Of a stretch of 64,000 nt of DNA, positions 62,611 through 64,000 are shown piece by piece. The notes beneath the pieces were generated by a model. The model saw only the letters and a program-made list of their open reading frames with translations. It was not told the origin of the DNA and did not search any database. The position numbers and the translations under genes were made by a program. The DNA lies in assembly GCA_023053575.1 (NCBI GenBank), contig JAKZAP010000017.1, positions 4,223,501 through 4,287,500 of the forward strand, written 5' to 3'. The stretch is from Branchinecta lynchi. Taxonomy: Eukaryota > Arthropoda > Branchiopoda > Anostraca > Branchinectidae. The first letter of the stretch is position 1. Every line of letters begins with the position of its first letter.

Positions 62611-62704
62611 GTAAGGGAGCGTGTACAAATCATATTATAGAATTGTCTTGCGAGAGCAACACTTTGGTTTCGTCCTCGTTTTTTTTTTTTTTTTTTTTTT
62701 TTTT

Positions 62705-64000
62705 CCTATGCCGCCGGATTGATGAATATGACATTACATTTTGGAAAGCTCCGTAGAACTCTTGCCTGGGGCCAATAAGGATGGTTTTTGCTTGTCCTCG
62801 AGCCAGAGCCTACGGTTTGCGAAGTGAAGTGGAGTTGTATAGCCTATGTCAGAGAGGACTATCTGAAGTTGTGTAGCGCACCTTTCGTTTCATCAAACCA
62901 TGTTTCTGCTTTCGAGTGGAAATCTCCGTTCTAGCACGCAAGCAGGCTGGCACCGGTTTCAAATTGAAGATGGACTAAAATCTGTTAGTGTTAAATATAT
63001 GAGGCAGTTACCCGGCCCCACAGCCAACACAACTTCTTTGAGTGATAAATTTAAGAATCTACAGAGACAAAAAAGTGGCTTTTTCCCACGGGTCAGAAAG
63101 TGCTGCCATCTATTGTTTCTGTCCATGTCTGCGACGATTTCAGCTGAGTTTATCATTTTTTTTTTTTGCACTTTGGTTTGTGGTAGAGTAACGGTATCAG
63201 ATGTGCCTCTTAAACTTTAAAAGTTGTCTCATTGGTAAAGAAACTAGAGCTTATCCTTTGCTCCTTTCTAAGTCGTGATGTTAGAAAGTTGGCCTACGGC
63301 AAAAAAGTCAACTTTTGAACTAAGACCGGTAGAATTTTTTTTTCGACGGCAATCGATAGCCATTGATGAGCTGATCAAAGTATATGTCATCCATTTTTTG
63401 GTACAAAAATTCCTTCATGAGATACACCAGTTTGAAAATATCAAAGGGGTTGACGACTTCAGTAGTAAGGTACATTGAAACCAAAAATAGGCGATACCAG
63501 TTATGAGACATATAGGGGACTTTTAACAAACAGTCGACTGTAAGCTCATAATCATCTTCGGTAATGAGGGGTTTGCAGCTTTTGCTAGTTGGTGTACCTG
63601 TTATTTGTTTCCGGTGTATTCGATGGTAAGAACAATTTGGTTCCCAATGGTAAGATATGCAAGGGACTTGTAAGTAATAATCGGCTGTTATGCTACAATC
63701 ATCTTCTGCGATGATGGGTTTGCAACTTTCGCTAGCTGGTGTACCCTTTATTTGTTTTCGGTTAACTTAATGTATATCACGGGAGAGGGACTTGTAAGTA
63801 GGAATCGGTTCACGAGGGGCTAGGAATTTTTGTAAATGGGTGCACATTGTATTCGATTTCAATAATATGACGGTAAGAAAGTTTGTGTCGATGGTCTATC
63901 AATGGAACCTAGAATTAACTGTTTACACAACGGATACAAACGAAAATGTAAAGCAATGAGGTATTTTCATAATAATTAATAGTGTCATCTATGGTATTTT
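62705..64000 (+). repeat. Element E, uninterrupted copy (runs off the window)
   Basis: A T-run (about 62680-62704) is followed by sequence matching the reverse complement of 26454-27370 (62705-63330) and then 14560-15818 (63350 on), with no LINE between. This copy shows the pre-insertion structure. Decayed tandem units with 'gggacttgtaagta', 'catcttc.g..atga.gggtttgca' and 'gctagttggtgtacc' fill 63500-63990. No gene. Confidence 0.85.

Noticed and set aside
1..64000. tRNA and rRNA genes
   Set aside because: No cloverleaf with A/B-box-like blocks or rRNA-like stretch was recognised by eye; the primer site at 16866 resembles a tRNA 3' end only because it pairs with one. A covariance-model scan would be needed to exclude them fully.

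Overview
This is a stretch of eukaryotic (metazoan, probably invertebrate) genome that is almost entirely transposable-element DNA. Coding pieces are short, often frameshifted, and separated by AT-rich sequence with recognisable GT-AG splice signals. There are no operons, Shine-Dalgarno sites or CRISPR arrays. The mix (jockey/CR1-type and other APE-type LINEs, a Ty3-like LTR element, PIF/Harbinger, hAT-type elements, DIRS-like fragments, foldback MITEs) fits an arthropod or other invertebrate. The species cannot be named from the sequence, and no convincing host housekeeping gene, rRNA or tRNA was seen.

Layout. 1-1.36 kb: diverged tandem modules ending in a perfect hairpin. 2.8-8.3 kb: a dispersed 135-bp-array repeat, two near-identical copies of the 3' exon of a transposon-type gene on either side of a 5'-truncated LINE, and the decayed body of such a gene on the minus strand. 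9.27-13.08 kb: an almost complete minus-strand LINE whose ORF1 has three CCCH zinc fingers. 14.56-27.37 kb: a three-level nest. A non-coding repeat element (called E here) is split by a minus-strand LINE, which is split by an 8.4-kb LTR retrotransposon with 579-bp LTRs that differ at about 2 positions. That LTR element encodes only gag and protease, with no reverse transcriptase or integrase. 27.4-33.4 kb: little recognisable. 33.4-34.9 kb: a LINE fragment with ORF1 and endonuclease but no RT. 35.1-35.9 kb: another 135-bp array. 36.4-40.7 kb: a full-length but internally deleted LINE.

41-46.2 kb: a PIF/Harbinger pair (Myb/SANT-like gene on +, HARBI1-like DDE transposase on -, convergent), with two hAT-type MITEs inside or beside the Myb intron, a DIRS-like fragment between the genes, and foldback MITEs on both outer sides. 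46.5-48.2 kb: a LINE that has lost its FADD motif. 49.4-62.6 kb: an N-terminal segment of a transposon-type gene (49.6-50.0 kb) and a candidate next exon (62.47-62.61 kb), separated by 12.5 kb that is bounded on both sides by ~100-bp inverted repeats. The interval holds exons resembling a DUF6589-like gene, a DIRS RNase H fragment, foldback MITEs and a 1.88-kb hAT-like insertion with a perfect 8-bp target duplication. From 62.7 kb to the end a second copy of element E begins, in the opposite orientation.

The genes do not form a pathway; what they record is the order of insertions. Family names rest on motifs read by eye. DUF6589 and the family of the split gene are from memory and not confirmed by a search.
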